In this document: one piece after another, positions 63,657-64,000 of the stretch
Numbering within the stretch: the first letter of the stretch is position 1
Layout: every line of letters begins with the position of its first letter
Assembly (NCBI RefSeq): GCF_003284965.1
Contig: NZ_QMEW01000003.1
Coordinates: 1-64,000 of the forward strand
Length of the DNA: 64,000 nt
Source: Mycolicibacterium sp. GF69
GTDB taxonomy: Bacteria; Actinomycetota; Actinomycetes; Mycobacteriales; Mycobacteriaceae
Direction of reading: 5' to 3'
Position numbers and translations under genes: made by a program
Notes under the pieces: model-generated
Databases searched by the model: none
Seen by the model: the letters and a program-made list of their open reading frames with translations, nothing else
Told to the model about the DNA's origin: nothing

Positions 63657-64000
63657 TCAACCGGCGGTGCTCTCCCAGAATCGCCTGAGCACTTCGGCTC
63701 CGCGCCCGGGATCCTGCACCATCCACCAGTGGCCCAGGCCGTCGAGGACCTCGGTGCGCGCGCCGGCTCGCTGCGCGGCTCGGCGACGCATCTCCTCGGA
63801 CCCCACGTACGGGTCCTCCGTGGCGAGAATCGACAGGCCCGGGCGCGCGGCGGCGGTTTCGAGGTTGCGGGCCGCTTCCGCGATGACCGGCTAGGCGGCC
63901 GATCGGTACAGCTGCAGAATGGCCCGACCCATCTCGGGCCCCTGCGCCTCGGCGAGCGATGCGGCGATGTCGGGGGGAAGGCCCAAGTCGGCCATTTGCG
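63657..64000 (-). pseudogene. Alpha/beta hydrolase C-terminal part with in-frame amber stop (partial)
   Basis: The frame from the right edge reads MADLGLPPDIAASLAEAQG and LQLYRSAA, then a TAG at 63893-63891, and continues without another break through SILATEDPYVGSEEMRRR, VLDGLGHWWMVQDP and LRRFWESTAG, the acid and His segments of an alpha/beta hydrolase. CAG to TAG is the simplest change. N-terminal region is outside the window. It may be a pseudogene. Confidence 0.75.

Overview
The window is high-GC DNA from a mycobacterium, most likely a fast-growing Mycolicibacterium-type species. Evidence for this: a complete Pup-proteasome locus (pafC, pafB, pafA, prcA, prcB, pup, dop, mpa), the mycothiol gene mshC, an F420-type biliverdin reductase, lipoproteins of the LppK and LppL type, an MTB12/CFP2-type secreted antigen, many ATGA/GTGA gene overlaps, and a gene order that follows the M. 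tuberculosis Rv2070c-Rv2074 and Rv2089c-Rv2141c intervals nearly gene for gene. The presence of a NasN-type diflavin nitrate reductase, a 3-ketosteroid dehydrogenase-like enzyme and a sugar transporter points to a saprophyte rather than a tubercle bacillus.

Layout. 1-2.3 kb: a partial HTH regulator divergent from a hemerythrin/DUF2249 protein, then an APH-like kinase. 2.3-6.2 kb: a tight SDR-cobL-cobM-cobK operon and a divergent biliverdin reductase. 6.2-15.2 kb: peptidase pepE, a 5'-3' exonuclease, a DUF4333 membrane protein, helicase helY, tatC, tatA and the DNA-damage activators pafC/pafB. 15.3-26.8 kb: ligase pafA, proteasome subunits prcA/prcB, pup, depupylase dop and the ATPase mpa, interrupted by an unexpected WXG-like/DUF1023 pair with an epoxide-hydrolase-like gene, and by two membrane/hypothetical genes. 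26.9-34.6 kb: MTB12-like antigen, lppK, DUF503, trmI, a RecB-family nuclease, a thioesterase, a YiaA/B protein, an ArsR-SRPBCC-flavodoxin cassette, a disulfide reductase and a DUF4126 protein. 34.7-40.4 kb: hisG/hisE and an inserted sugar transporter-steroid dehydrogenase pair, a HAD phosphatase and an NmrA-like oxidoreductase. 40.4-45.5 kb: metH behind a candidate S-adenosylhomocysteine riboswitch, and a divergent PAC2 protein. 45.6-54.6 kb: an SDR, mshC, cysQ, three conserved proteins, uppP, lppL and pyrD. 54.5-56.8 kb: a previously easy-to-miss 41-codon gene, a PEBP protein, an M20 peptidase and tRNA-Leu(GAG). 56.8-62.2 kb: nasN and narK for nitrate assimilation. 62.3-64 kb: two visibly broken genes, a frameshifted HNH endonuclease and an alpha/beta hydrolase with an internal amber codon.

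How parts connect. Pup is made ligation-ready by Dop, attached by PafA, and recognised by Mpa, which feeds the PrcA/PrcB 20S core. PafB/PafC form the RecA-independent DNA-damage activator, and two promoters of the pattern it is known to use (TTGTCRGxx-N8-TANNNT) are visible in the same window, before the RecB-family nuclease and before the HNH gene. MetH sits behind an RNA whose aptamer pseudoknot and anti-Shine-Dalgarno helix share bases, the arrangement expected of an ON switch. NarK and NasN form an import-reduction pair with a GlnR-like half-site repeat upstream.

No CRISPR array, insertion sequence or prophage was seen. The strongest novel leads are the metH riboswitch, the PafBC-type promoters, a CTG start codon coupled to the preceding stop in the steroid dehydrogenase gene, a triplicated 16-bp start region of helY, an orphan WXG-like effector pair inside the proteasome locus, and a hairpin-forming repeat found twice.
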